DNA of 16,984 nucleotides from Nanobdellota archaeon (GTDB lineage Archaea; Nanobdellota; Nanobdellia; Pacearchaeales; GW2011-AR1), in NCBI GenBank assembly GCA_030704765.1, contig JAUYDD010000117.1, forward strand, positions 1 to 16,984, given 5' to 3'. Below the pieces are notes generated by a model that was not told where the DNA came from, ran no database searches, and saw only the letters and a program-made list of their open reading frames with translations. How positions within the stretch are numbered: position 1 is the stretch's first letter; every line of letters starts with the position of its first letter. This document shows, piece by piece, positions 1-7,057 of this stretch. The position numbers and the translations under genes are program-made.

Positions 1-75
1 CGAATAGGAGGCTGTCGTATGTTTTCACAATATAATAAAACTTAAATACTAAATAAAGTTTATTATAATAGAACG

Positions 76-183
76 CAAGAATTCTCATAGGAGGAAATAA
101 CTTCTTAAATATACGGAAATTAAAGTTATTTCCTATAGCTACGACCACATGATAAATCATGAGGTTTTCAATTCTCGACATAA
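76..183 (-). repeat. Chimeric copy of the palindromic element (copy G) carrying palindrome X
   Basis: Read on the - strand, the element starts at 183 with TTATGTCGAG and runs through the same hairpin arm (CATGAT/ATCATG) as the copies at 13185 and 16697. At about position 136 it switches into palindrome X, whose arms at 93-102 and 124-133 (GGAAATAACT and its complement) are exact. The arm GTAGCAAATGTTAC of the other copies is thus replaced by X. The CATCCTAAAAA core and right end are missing. This is a remnant or a recombinant; no coding sequence is visible here. Confidence 0.7.
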
Positions 184-316
184 CCAATAAAAGAGATTAA
201 ATTGAATCAAATTACCTAAAGAATAATTATCATTCATTAAAAATAAGGCTGATTATCCTTGCTTGTCTTTATTATAGAAAAGGGGATAAATTTTAATTTT
301 AGTTACTATAGTTAAA

Positions 317-330
317 TTTATATAAATATA
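317..330 (+). promoter_or_regulatory. TATA box for the S2P-like gene
   Basis: An A/T-only stretch, TTTATATAAATATA, is centred about 23 bases before the ATG at 346. No Shine-Dalgarno sequence lies between. The spacing fits an archaeal TATA box driving a leaderless or nearly leaderless transcript. The rest of 184-316 is AT-rich non-coding sequence in which I see nothing definite. Confidence 0.55.
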
Positions 331-345
331 AACATATATTTTAAG

Positions 346-981
346 ATGTTCACAATCAAAGAGATAACCTGGATAATAATTGCGATAGTTATATTTGAAT
401 TTATGGTCCTCTTTCCAGTGCCAAAACCTTTTAATGCCTCGATTTTATTAGTTCCAATAATAGTGATTCTAGTAAATGTAATTGTAAAAAAAATAGTTTC
501 AAGACATTTTAGCATTAATATAGAACATAAAGTCTTTGAATTTGAAAGATGGGGTCTTTATAGTCGTTCTCATTTAAAAAAAGCATTTCCAATGGGCCTA
601 GTATTCCCCCTAGTATTGACTATACTTTCTTTAGGCCTCATAAAACCTTTTTTCCTTCTTGGATTTGAATATTCCGACATACCAAGAAAAAGGATATTAA
701 AAGAACATGGAACAAAAAGAAAGACTTTGATAAATGATTCAGATCCTGGATATGTTGCTGCATGGGGTTTTTTCAGCCTGATAGTCCTAGCGATTATAGG
801 TGCTATTTTTAAGTTTCCAGAGCTCTCTAAATATGCAATCTACTATGGGGCTTGGAACCTTATTCCATTTGGAAAATTAGATGGAATGAAGCTATTTTTC
901 GGAAGTATTTTGACATATTCAATGATAGCAATACTATACATAATCTCTTTATTAATGGTCATTATCTATATAGTTTATTGA
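346..981 (+). CDS. Multi-pass membrane protein, site-2-protease (M50)-like, probably lacking the zinc site
   Basis: A 211-residue integral membrane protein with about six hydrophobic segments (near 7-22, 31-50, 83-108, 138-158, 162-178 and 186-210). Residues 171-180 read NLIPFGKLDG. This matches the third conserved motif of site-2 proteases (N-x-x-P-x-x-x-LDG), which in active enzymes supplies a metal-binding Asp. I find no HExxH zinc motif, so either the protein is a non-catalytic relative or the start is missing. A TATA box at 317-330 makes the ATG at 346 a good start. It stands alone upstream of a structured repeat that begins one base after its stop codon and could help end its transcript. 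The substrate is unknown. The family assignment rests on one motif plus topology. Confidence 0.6.
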   Translation: MFTIKEITWIIIAIVIFEFMVLFPVPKPFNASILLVPIIVILVNVIVKKIVSRHFSINIEHKVFEFERWGLYSRSHLKKAFPMGLVFPLVLTILSLGLIKPFFLLGFEYSDIPRKRILKEHGTKRKTLINDSDPGYVAAWGFFSLIVLAIIGAIFKFPELSKYAIYYGAWNLIPFGKLDGMKLFFGSILTYSMIAILYIISLLMVIIYIVY

Positions 982-1123
982 TTTTCAAATCTGGGTTTTA
1001 TACCCCGAGGCTCTGCCTCGGCAGATTTGAAAAGACTGAAATTGCCGGTCGCGAAGCGAAAAAATTAGCAAATACCCCGACCCTCTGGGTCGGCTGGGAT
1101 TGCTAATTTTTAGGCAATTTCTT
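982..1123 (+). repeat. Nested hairpin repeat, family A, copy 1
   Basis: Two branched units lie in tandem. Unit 1 has a perfect 12-bp outer stem (982-993 with 1022-1033) enclosing CCGAGGC/GCCTCGG (1005-1011 with 1015-1021). Unit 2 has an outer stem GAAATTGCC/GGCAATTTC, a small hairpin TCGC-GAA-GCGA, a stem AAAAATTAGCAA/TTGCTAATTTTT and an inner stem CCGACCC/GGGTCGG. Stems stack edge to edge on the 3' side. A longer copy lies at 6691-6890. It starts just after the stop codon at 981, so it may act as a transcript end, but the conservation of loops and junctions goes beyond a simple terminator. Confidence 0.85.
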
Positions 1124-1202
1124 TATTTATATAAGATCATTATAATTGATAACTTTATGATGATTACAAAGAATTTAATAACAAATATCTGGTTTTATTA
1201 AT

Positions 1203-2816
1203 ATGCCAGATAAAGTTTTATTTCATATAAATCCTAGAAAATATCAAAAAGAAATATATGAAAACTGCAAGGACAAGAATTGCCTTGTTGTCTTACCAAC
1301 AGGAATTGGAAAAACCTTGATTGCGTTGATGCTTTCTATATATACTCAAAAAAAACATCCAGGTTCAAAAACTTTATTTTTAGCTCCTACAAGACCTTTA
1401 GCAGAGCAGCATTTGGTTTATTTTAAAAAACATCTTCCTGAACTATTTGCTGAAATGACTTTGTTCACAGGAAAGATAAATCCGGAAAAAAGAAAAGAGC
1501 TTTGGGAAAGTTCAGATATTGTGTTCTCCACACCTCAATGCATTGCAAATGATATAAGAAACAACCTTTATAATTTAACAGAAGTTTCACTTTTAATAGA
1601 AGATGAATGTCACAGATGCTTAAAAAATTATGCTTACACTTATATAGCAGAAAAATATAAAGAACAAAGTAAGAACCCTAAGATTCTTGGCCTGACAGCA
1701 AGTCCAGGAACAGATAAAAAAACAATAGAACAAATAGCAAAAAACTTGAAAATAGAGGCTATAGAGCTTAGGACACGGGAAAGTGAAGATGTAAAAGAAT
1801 ACCTTCAGGAATTAGAGTTTGAGATAATAAAAATAGATTTTCCTAAATACTTAAGAGAAATTGTTGATTTAATAAGAAAACTTTATGGGAAAAAAATCGA
1901 AGAATTAAAAAATAGAAAGCTTCTTTTTGAACCTCCTACAAAAACAAATATACTGAAACTCCAGTCTAAAATTATGATGATGATAAATTCTGGAAATAAA
2001 CACTTCAATGTTTTAGTAGGCGCTTCTGTTTGCGCTCAAGCAATAAAATTATCCCATCTTATAGAATTATTAGAAACTCAAACTCTTTACACCTCTTTAA
2101 ACTATATGAAATCATTATTCGAGCAATCAAATAATAATCAATCCCAAGCAGTAAAGAAAATAACAAAAAACCCGGATTTTAACCAGGCATTTATTCAATT
2201 AAACGAGCTTATTGCAAAAAATATTGAGCATCCAAAATTATCTGAACTAAAGAAAATAATAGAAAATTCTATTATGGAAAGCCCAAAAAATAAATCAATT
2301 GTTTTTACTCAATACAGAGATACAACCCAAAAAATTTGCAAGGAATTAAATTCCATTCCAGGAATAATCTCAAATGTTTTTGTTGGCCAGACAAAAAAAA
2401 GAGATTCAGGATTATCGCAAAAAGAACAGCAAGCTATAATGAATGAGTTTAGGGAGGGAAAAATTAATGTTATTGTCTCAACTTCAATAGGAGAAGAAGG
2501 TTTGGATATTCCAGAAGTCAATTCAGTTATTTTTTATGAACCCATACCGAGTGCTATTAGAAAAATACAAAGAGCAGGAAGAACAGCAAGATTAATGAAA
2601 GGAAAACTCGTTATTTTAATGACCAAAGATACTTTAGATGAGATTTTCTATTATGCATCAAGAGCAAAAGAGAAAAAGATGTACCGCTCAATAGAATCAA
2701 TAAAAAAAGACATGGATAATGGAATAACCTTTGATAATGTAAAAGAAAAAGAGATTTTAGAAAAACAAACTGAATTTATTGAAGATAAAGAAGAAAAACA
2801 AAAAAAGCTGTTTTAA
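1203..2816 (+). CDS. Hef-type superfamily 2 helicase, helicase half only
   Basis: A DNA repair helicase of the archaeal Hef/FANCM family, expected to remodel stalled or branched replication forks. Visible motifs in order: PTGIGKT (Walker A, 32-38), APTRPLAEQH (Ia, 61-70), DECH (II, 134-137), LTASPG (III, 164-169), IVFTQYRD (IV, 366-373), STSIGEEGLDIP (V, 426-437) and QRAGRTAR (VI, 456-463). Residues about 175-350 hold the insertion between the two RecA-like domains. The chain is 537 residues and ends where canonical Hef continues into an ERCC4 nuclease. That nuclease is encoded separately at 3877-4554, two genes downstream, so the enzyme is split. The C-terminus KQKKLF is reminiscent of a PCNA-binding PIP box, which is speculative. 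The ATG at 1203 has no Shine-Dalgarno site. Confidence 0.9.
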   Translation: MPDKVLFHINPRKYQKEIYENCKDKNCLVVLPTGIGKTLIALMLSIYTQKKHPGSKTLFLAPTRPLAEQHLVYFKKHLPELFAEMTLFTGKINPEKRKELWESSDIVFSTPQCIANDIRNNLYNLTEVSLLIEDECHRCLKNYAYTYIAEKYKEQSKNPKILGLTASPGTDKKTIEQIAKNLKIEAIELRTRESEDVKEYLQELEFEIIKIDFPKYLREIVDLIRKLYGKKIEELKNRKLLFEPPTKTNILKLQSKIMMMINSGNKHFNVLVGASVCAQAIKLSHLIELLETQTLYTSLNYMKSLFEQSNNNQSQAVKKITKNPDFNQAFIQLNELIAKNIEHPKLSELKKIIENSIMESPKNKSIVFTQYRDTTQKICKELNSIPGIISNVFVGQTKKRDSGLSQKEQQAIMNEFREGKINVIVSTSIGEEGLDIPEVNSVIFYEPIPSAIRKIQRAGRTARLMKGKLVILMTKDTLDEIFYYASRAKEKKMYRSIESIKKDMDNGITFDNVKEKEILEKQTEFIEDKEEKQKKLF

Positions 2817-2850
2817 AAACATTTAAATTACCCAAAATCTCAAAATTAAT

Positions 2851-3351
2851 ATGGCAAAAAAAGATTTATTTGAAATAAAATTTGCAGAACCAAAACATGC
2901 AGAAAGTATAGAAAAAGTCTACAAGGAATGGCTAGAATTTAAAGGAATTCTTCCAGATGAATTAATAAAACCAGAGTCTAAAGAAGAAATTCTTAATGAT
3001 ATAAATCAAATAAATTGTATAAAAAAATATATCATAGCTGAAAATGAAAAAAAAGAAATAGTTGGAGTGTGTTACATTGATACCTCTTTTATAACCCTTA
3101 ATACAATAAGACTGGGAAATATGATTATAAAAAAAGAATATAGAAGAAAAGGAGTCGGTTCTAGTCTCATAGATTACATAATTAATTTTGCAAATAAAAA
3201 TAATGTATATAAAATATGGCTCTGGACACAAGAAGAATTAATACCTGCGATTAAACTATATGAAAAAAAAGGTTTTGTTTTTGAAGGAAAACAAAAAGCA
3301 CAATTTTGCGAAAAAGATGCGCTTCTATATGGCTTGGTTCTAAAAAAATAA
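2851..3351 (+). CDS. GNAT-family N-acetyltransferase
   Basis: A 166-residue acetyl-CoA-dependent acyltransferase. The family fold is clear in the second half: a strand ending IRLGNMIIKKEYR (86-98), then RRKGVGSSL (98-106), the acetyl-CoA pyrophosphate-binding motif R/Q-x-x-G-x-G/A, then the C-terminal LYEKKGFVFEGKQK (136-149) typical of GNAT proteins. The substrate cannot be told from sequence. The gene starts 34 bases after the helicase stop codon, with a TATA-like CATTTAAAT near 2820, so it may have its own leaderless transcript. It lies between the two halves of the split Hef, which may or may not mean anything functionally. Confidence 0.85.
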   Translation: MAKKDLFEIKFAEPKHAESIEKVYKEWLEFKGILPDELIKPESKEEILNDINQINCIKKYIIAENEKKEIVGVCYIDTSFITLNTIRLGNMIIKKEYRRKGVGSSLIDYIINFANKNNVYKIWLWTQEELIPAIKLYEKKGFVFEGKQKAQFCEKDALLYGLVLKK

Positions 3352-3360
3352 AAAGCAGAA

Positions 3361-3370
3361 TATATAAATA
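3361..3370 (+). promoter_or_regulatory. TATA box for the YbaK/nuclease pair
   Basis: TATATAAATA lies about 35 bases before the ATG at 3400. An archaeal start site 25 bases downstream would give a leader of roughly 10 bases. The two genes that follow are 6 bases apart and probably share it. Confidence 0.5.
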
Positions 3371-3399
3371 TAATCAGCATATCATTAGCTGTTTTAAAA

Positions 3400-3870
3400 A
3401 TGCAAGATATAAAAACTTATTTAAAAAATTTAAATATAAACTTCAAAACAATTTCTCACATTCCAGTTTATACTTGTGAAGAAGCAGAAAAATATGCTAA
3501 TGAATTAAAAGGAGTCCATTCTAAAAATCTTTTTTTAAAAAACAAAAAAGAAAACAAATTTTTCTTAATAATCATTCCTGCAGGGCGTAAACTAGAGATA
3601 AAGAAAATTGAAGCTCTTTTAAATGAAAAACTCACTTTTGCAGACAAATCAGATTTAAATGAAATATTGAATATAACAACCGGAGCAGTGTCTCCTTTTG
3701 CATTAATCAATGACAAAGATAAAAAAACACAATTAATAATCTCAAATGAGATTTTAATTTCAGAATATGTTGCTTTTCATCCAAATATAAACACAGAAAC
3801 ATTAGAACTAACTTCAAATGATTTTAAGAGATTTTTAGAATCTATTAAAATTAAACCAATCATTATTTAA
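3400..3870 (+). CDS. YbaK/ProX-domain aminoacyl-tRNA deacylase
   Basis: A 156-residue protein spanning the full YbaK/ProX domain, the family that hydrolyses mischarged tRNAs in trans (for example Ala-tRNA-Pro or Cys-tRNA-Pro). Supporting signatures are the conserved lysine in SKNLFLKNKK (41-50), TTGAVSPFAL (93-102) and FHPNINTETLEL near 126-137. The FHPN-x-NT segment is typical of ProXp-ala-like editing proteins rather than of bacterial YbaK, so Ala-tRNA-Pro is the likeliest substrate, but this is inference. The protein is cytoplasmic, with no signal or membrane segment. The nuclease gene follows after 6 bases, so the two are probably co-transcribed. Confidence 0.85.
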   Translation: MQDIKTYLKNLNINFKTISHIPVYTCEEAEKYANELKGVHSKNLFLKNKKENKFFLIIIPAGRKLEIKKIEALLNEKLTFADKSDLNEILNITTGAVSPFALINDKDKKTQLIISNEILISEYVAFHPNINTETLELTSNDFKRFLESIKIKPIII

Positions 3871-3876
3871 AAAAGA

Positions 3877-4554
3877 ATGTTCCATAATATTTTTGAAAAA
3901 TTAAAATCAATAAAGGAAAATAAGCAAAAACCAAGAATAATAGCTGATATCCATGAAAAAGATTCTTTGGTTTTAGCTGAATTAAAATATTCTAATGAAA
4001 TTATTCTTGAAATAGTTTCATTAGAAATTGGAGATTATTTAATTCAAGACACAATAATTGAAAGAAAAACAATTCAGGATTTTGCAAGTTCTATTATAAA
4101 TAAAAGGTTATTAGGGCAAATAAGTCAGATGCAGAGCTATAATGAAAGATTTATTATTATTGAAGGAGAAATAAACAATTTAACAAATACAAAAATAAGC
4201 GCTAATGCAATAAGAGGTGCTGTTTTAAAAATATTAAGCCAGGATAAAATTCCAATAATTTTTACTAAAGATTATCTAGAAACTGCCAAATATTTAATAC
4301 TATTAGCTAAACAAAAATTAAAGCCTGATTTAGAGCCAAGTCTGCACTCAAAAATTCCAAAAACACTGGATGAACAGAAACTATACATTCTACAAGCATT
4401 TCCAAACATAGGCCCAAAAAAAGCAAGGGCTTTAATTAAAAGATTCCAGACTTTAGAAAATATTTTTAATGCAGATGAAAATGATTTAAAAGAAATTATA
4501 AAATCTCAATCTAAAGAGTTTAAAAAAATTATTCAAGGTGAGAGTCTGCAATAA
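3877..4554 (+). CDS. ERCC4/XPF-family structure-specific nuclease with HhH domain (Hef nuclease half)
   Basis: A 225-residue endonuclease for branched DNA. The catalytic core runs from about 18 to 145: D24 and E27 (ADIHE), GDY at 52-54, and ERK-x-x-x-D at 62-68. These are the V/I-ERKx3D signature and its metal ligands. A helix-hairpin-helix DNA-binding and dimerisation domain follows at about 165-212 (AFPNIGPKKARALIKRF). Crenarchaeal XPF has this size and domain order, whereas Hef has a helicase fused in front. Here that helicase is at 1203-2816. The usual Arg of the D-x-R-E motif is His (DIHE). The start lies 6 bases after the YbaK stop. The last 26 bases overlap the convergent gene at 4529-4831. 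Confidence 0.9.
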   Translation: MFHNIFEKLKSIKENKQKPRIIADIHEKDSLVLAELKYSNEIILEIVSLEIGDYLIQDTIIERKTIQDFASSIINKRLLGQISQMQSYNERFIIIEGEINNLTNTKISANAIRGAVLKILSQDKIPIIFTKDYLETAKYLILLAKQKLKPDLEPSLHSKIPKTLDEQKLYILQAFPNIGPKKARALIKRFQTLENIFNADENDLKEIIKSQSKEFKKIIQGESLQ

Positions 4555-4831
4555 ATTCCAGGCCCATTTCATCTAAATTAAATGTTAATCCAGCAATATC
4601 CCCATTATTAGAAGTTCTAACAGCAGTAGGAATATTTCTCCTTCTCAAAACATCTCTAACAATGGTTGCGCAATAATCCAATGGTAATTCTTCAGCTTGT
4701 ATTAAAATATCTGCAGGATAAATTTCATGAACCTCAGCATAATAATCTATTTGCCTAACAATAGTTTTTGCAACCCTTTCTGAAATATCAACTCTCTGAA
4801 ATCTATCAACTTTCTCATATGCTTTTTCCAT
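4529..4831 (-). CDS. Conserved-looking small protein of unknown function
   Basis: I do not recognise this 100-residue protein. It is soluble, with a charged N-terminal half that looks helical (RVDISERVAKTIVRQIDYYA) and a second half of mixed helix and strand (VRDVLRRRNIPTAVRTSN, then a strand-rich, acidic C-terminus). There is no metal motif, signal or membrane segment. An AT-rich TATA-like run (ATATTTAAAAAA on the - strand, about 25-35 bases before the ATG) supports the start and a leaderless transcript. The 3' end overlaps the nuclease gene by 26 bases in antisense, so the two transcripts may interfere. A real gene is likely given the promoter and amino-acid composition; the function is open. 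Confidence 0.65.
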   Translation of the reverse strand: MEKAYEKVDRFQRVDISERVAKTIVRQIDYYAEVHEIYPADILIQAEELPLDYCATIVRDVLRRRNIPTAVRTSNNGDIAGLTFNLDEMGLEFIADSHLE

Positions 4832-4963
4832 TAAAATTAAGTATAATTTTTTAAATATTTAAAGAAGATTGTAATGTAAACATATTTTTGAAAACCGAAA
4901 ATATATAAATATCAAATACTTCTCTATTAGGGTTATTGTTTTTTAGTTCTAATCTAAATCCTT

Positions 4964-5563
4964 TCAAAAAAGACTATATTTTTCAATATCACTATAAACT
5001 GGCCCTTCAGATAAAAGTTCAGATTTTTTTAAATAAAATTCTTTAATATAAAACTTTAATTTTTTTGGTTTTATGCTTTTCAAATATTCTATTAATGCTT
5101 TTTTATCAGGAACATTTTTTACTCTAGCTATTGTAATATGGCTCATGAATCTTGCTTCAACAGGAAACATGTCTTTTAATTTTTCATCAATCTCTTTTTG
5201 AAGTTTAAATATTTCTTTACCATTTAATTTTATCCAGATTATTTTTATACCTGAAAATTTTTGTCTTTTTTTGAAATTTTTAGACACAGAAAAACCTTGT
5301 TTTTCTGTGAAAGATTTAGAAAAAACACCAACTTCTCCAATCTCGCAATAAAAACTCTCTAGTTTTATAAGTGAAATCTTTTTCTTGACTTCTTCAACTT
5401 GTTCTTCACTGATCTCACCTAAAAATTTCAATGTAAGATGCAAATTTTCAGGTTCAGTAAATTTTCCTGTAAAAAGAACTCTTTTTCTTAAAAGTTCTTG
5501 AATACTTTTTATCTCATTTATGCATTCTCTAGGAATATCTAAAGCGATAAATATTCTTACCAT
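4964..5563 (-). CDS. thpR: 2'-5' RNA ligase-like RNA 2',3'-cyclic phosphodiesterase (ThpR/LigT family)
   Basis: A 199-residue member of the 2H phosphoesterase superfamily. Both catalytic H-x-T/S tetrapeptides are present and correctly spaced: HLTLKFLGE at 42-50 and HITIARV at 142-148. The N-terminus MVRIFIALDIP is characteristic of the ThpR subgroup. Members open 2',3'-cyclic phosphates to 2'-phosphates and show reversible 2'-5' RNA ligation in vitro; the cellular role is not settled. The length is typical or slightly long. The downstream neighbour on this strand has its own promoter, and the upstream agmatinase-like gene ends 37 bases before this start, so this gene could be read from either promoter. 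Confidence 0.9.
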   Translation of the reverse strand: MVRIFIALDIPRECINEIKSIQELLRKRVLFTGKFTEPENLHLTLKFLGEISEEQVEEVKKKISLIKLESFYCEIGEVGVFSKSFTEKQGFSVSKNFKKRQKFSGIKIIWIKLNGKEIFKLQKEIDEKLKDMFPVEARFMSHITIARVKNVPDKKALIEYLKSIKPKKLKFYIKEFYLKKSELLSEGPVYSDIEKYSLF

Positions 5564-5600
5564 AAAAAATAATCACTACCTACCTATTAAAATTTAACTT

Positions 5601-6392
5601 TCACACAAGCTCACTCAAGATTTTAGCTCCAAGAAGAACTGTAATGTGATTGACATCCCTTTTTGGGTTTATTTCAACAATATCAGCTCCTTTAAGGTTT
5701 TTTAATAATGAGAGTCTCTTGATGAAATATATCAAGTCCCTAGAAGAGATTCCTCCAGGAACTAAAGAATTTGTTCCAGGAGCAAAAGCAGGATCAACAC
5801 TGTCTATATCTATACTGACATAGAAACCAGTTGATTTTCTTGCTCTTTCCATGACAATATCACAAACATCCTCAATACCTTCTCTTAATAGGTCCATTTT
5901 AATCATAGTTATTTTATGCTTTTCTAAAAACTCTATTTCATCAGCTAATATCTGTCTTGTAGAAAGTAGGATTATCTTTGAACTGTCAAATCCATCATTT
6001 ATTAATTCTCTTAACCATTCTTTATTACCTGGAACCTTATCGCAAATAGAACAATCTATATGAGAATCAAAAACAATCAACAGAGGGTCTAATTCAGTTT
6101 TTTTAAATGCAGAGACAATAGGATAAGTTACAGAATGGTCTCCTCCAAGAAATATTGTCTTGAAATTCTTCTCAAAATAATTAATTGAGCCCTCGTATAT
6201 GGATGCATTAGACTCTAAAACATCACTTGGATCCAAGTGAATTTCATTTATGGATATTTTTTCATGTTCTAATACCTTATTTTTCTCATTTATATCTATA
6301 TTTCTAAAAGCTTTCAATATTTCAGTTGGAGATGTTTCACATCCCTTCATATCATCTTTAGAATTGATTTGGCTTACTCTAATGATTTGCAT
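5601..6392 (-). CDS. Arginase/agmatinase-family ureohydrolase
   Basis: A two-metal (Mn) ureohydrolase, probably an agmatinase-type enzyme making putrescine and urea. Numbered from the ATG at 6392 (263 residues), the metal ligands are H86 (GGDHS), D109, H111 and D113 (FDSHIDC), and D195 and D197 (SIDIDSVDPAFAPG). The final IVEINP (238-243) carries the family Glu. The segment after the DSHID motif lacks the usual SHGT-like substrate histidine, so the exact substrate is uncertain. The chain is shorter than most agmatinases (about 290-300). A GTG at 6404 would add four residues. I prefer the ATG because GGTG sits 9 bases before it as a possible ribosome binding site. It is transcribed divergently from the DUF378 gene. 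Confidence 0.85.
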   Translation of the reverse strand: MQIIRVSQINSKDDMKGCETSPTEILKAFRNIDINEKNKVLEHEKISINEIHLDPSDVLESNASIYEGSINYFEKNFKTIFLGGDHSVTYPIVSAFKKTELDPLLIVFDSHIDCSICDKVPGNKEWLRELINDGFDSSKIILLSTRQILADEIEFLEKHKITMIKMDLLREGIEDVCDIVMERARKSTGFYVSIDIDSVDPAFAPGTNSLVPGGISSRDLIYFIKRLSLLKNLKGADIVEINPKRDVNHITVLLGAKILSELV

Positions 6393-6419
6393 GTTATATT
6401 TCACCTTTTATAAGATTAT

Positions 6420-6480
6420 CAAAACCTATTTAAATAACTTTTTCCTAGTATAAATATTATTATATATCAAAAAGGAGGTT
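6420..6480. promoter_or_regulatory. Divergent promoter region with strong ribosome binding site
   Basis: Two TATA-like boxes lie back to back between the agmatinase-like and DUF378 genes: CTATTTAAATAA (about 6425-6436, for the - strand) and TATAAATATT (about 6450-6459, for the + strand). AAAGGAGGTT at 6471-6480 is one of the strongest Shine-Dalgarno sites in the window and fixes the ATG at 6484, in contrast to the leaderless genes nearby. Confidence 0.5.
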
Positions 6481-6483
6481 AAA

Positions 6484-6672
6484 ATGGGAAAAAGCACTTT
6501 AGATTGGATTGCACTAATCCTTTTAATAATCGGCGGTTTAGTATGGGGACTTATAGCAATTAAACCTGACTGGAATGTAATTGCTCTGTTAGGAGCTACA
6601 ATAGCAAGAGTAGTATATGCATTAGTAGGATTAGCAGCATTATATACAATATATTACTTATTCAAAGAATAA
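6484..6672 (+). CDS. DUF378-family small membrane protein
   Basis: A 62-residue protein made almost entirely of two membrane helices (about 7-27 and 35-58). The sequence LDWIALILLIIGGLVWGLIAI, followed by a short polar turn and ARVVYALVGLAALYTIYYL, matches the DUF378 pattern (N-terminal LxxIGGLxWGL and later R-x-VY-x-LVGLAALY). The family is widespread in bacteria and archaea with no known function. A strong Shine-Dalgarno site precedes the ATG. Its transcript runs into the hairpin block at 6691-7057, opposite the polD gene. Confidence 0.85.
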   Translation: MGKSTLDWIALILLIIGGLVWGLIAIKPDWNVIALLGATIARVVYALVGLAALYTIYYLFKE

Positions 6673-6690
6673 GGCTTATTTTTTATTTTA

Positions 6691-6890
6691 TTTTCAAATC
6701 TGGGTTTAATACTCCGAGGCTCTGCCTCGGCAGATTTGAAACCTTCAAAATCTTCAGATTTTGAATGGCCCAGAAAAACTTCTGAAAGTTTTTCTTGGAG
6801 ACTGAAATTGCCGGTCGCGAAGCGAAAAAATTAGCAAATGCCCCGGCCCTCTGGGTCGGTTGGGATTGCTAATTTTTAGGCAATTTCTTT
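6691..6890 (+). repeat. Nested hairpin repeat, family A, copy 2 with two extra hairpins
   Basis: Same order as 982-1123: outer stem 6691-6701 with 6731-6741, inner CCGAGGC/GCCTCGG, then the GAAATTGCC unit (6804-6812 with 6879-6887). Between the two units this copy has two additional perfect hairpins: TTCAAAATCT/AGATTTTGAA (6744-6753 with 6756-6765) and AGAAAAACTT/AAGTTTTTCT (6772-6781 with 6786-6795). In the innermost stem CCGGCCC faces GGGTCGG, where copy 1 has CCGACCC. The A-to-G change leaves a G-U pair, which is tolerated in RNA. It lies between convergent genes. Confidence 0.85.
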
Positions 6891-6916
6891 ATTTACTACT
6901 TCGCATACTATTTTAT

Positions 6917-7057
6917 GTCGGGAACGTTGAAAACCGCACCTTTTAAGGTGCGGTCGTTTCCGAACATCCTAAAAAATTTCCCTGTCAAAGAAAAATCGCC
7001 GATCAAACCTCCTGCTTTAACAGGAGGTAGGCGATTTTTCAGGAAATTTTTTTTGAT
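6917..7057 (+). repeat. Modular palindromic element, copy B, overlapping the 3' end of polD
   Basis: The left edge is TTTTAT|GTCGGG. First branched hairpin: outer TCGGGAAC/GTTTCCGA (6918-6925 with 6956-6963), inner CCGCACCTT/AAGGTGCGG (6934-6942 with 6945-6953). The core CATCCTAAAAA is at 6965. The second structure nests three stems: AAATTTCC with GGAAATTT, AAAAATCGCC/GGCGATTTTT (6991-7000 with 7030-7039) and ACCTCCTG/CAGGAGGT (7007-7014 with 7021-7028). The right edge TTTTTTTTGAT ends at 7057. The last 41 bases overlap the polD reading frame. T- and A-runs on both sides mean it could end transcription from either direction. Confidence 0.8.

Noticed and set aside
852..1106. Open frame of 84 residues on the + strand
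   Set aside because: It overlaps the end of the membrane protein in another frame and runs through the hairpin repeat at 982-1123; the composition is that of the repeat, not of a protein.
2962..3231. Antisense frames over the GNAT and YbaK genes
   Set aside because: They are shadows of the real genes, with composition biased to Phe, Ile and Tyr from A-rich codons and no start signals.
6691..7057. Complete insertion sequence
   Set aside because: Element-like edges are present, but no transposase (TnpA, TnpB or DDE) is encoded anywhere in the window.
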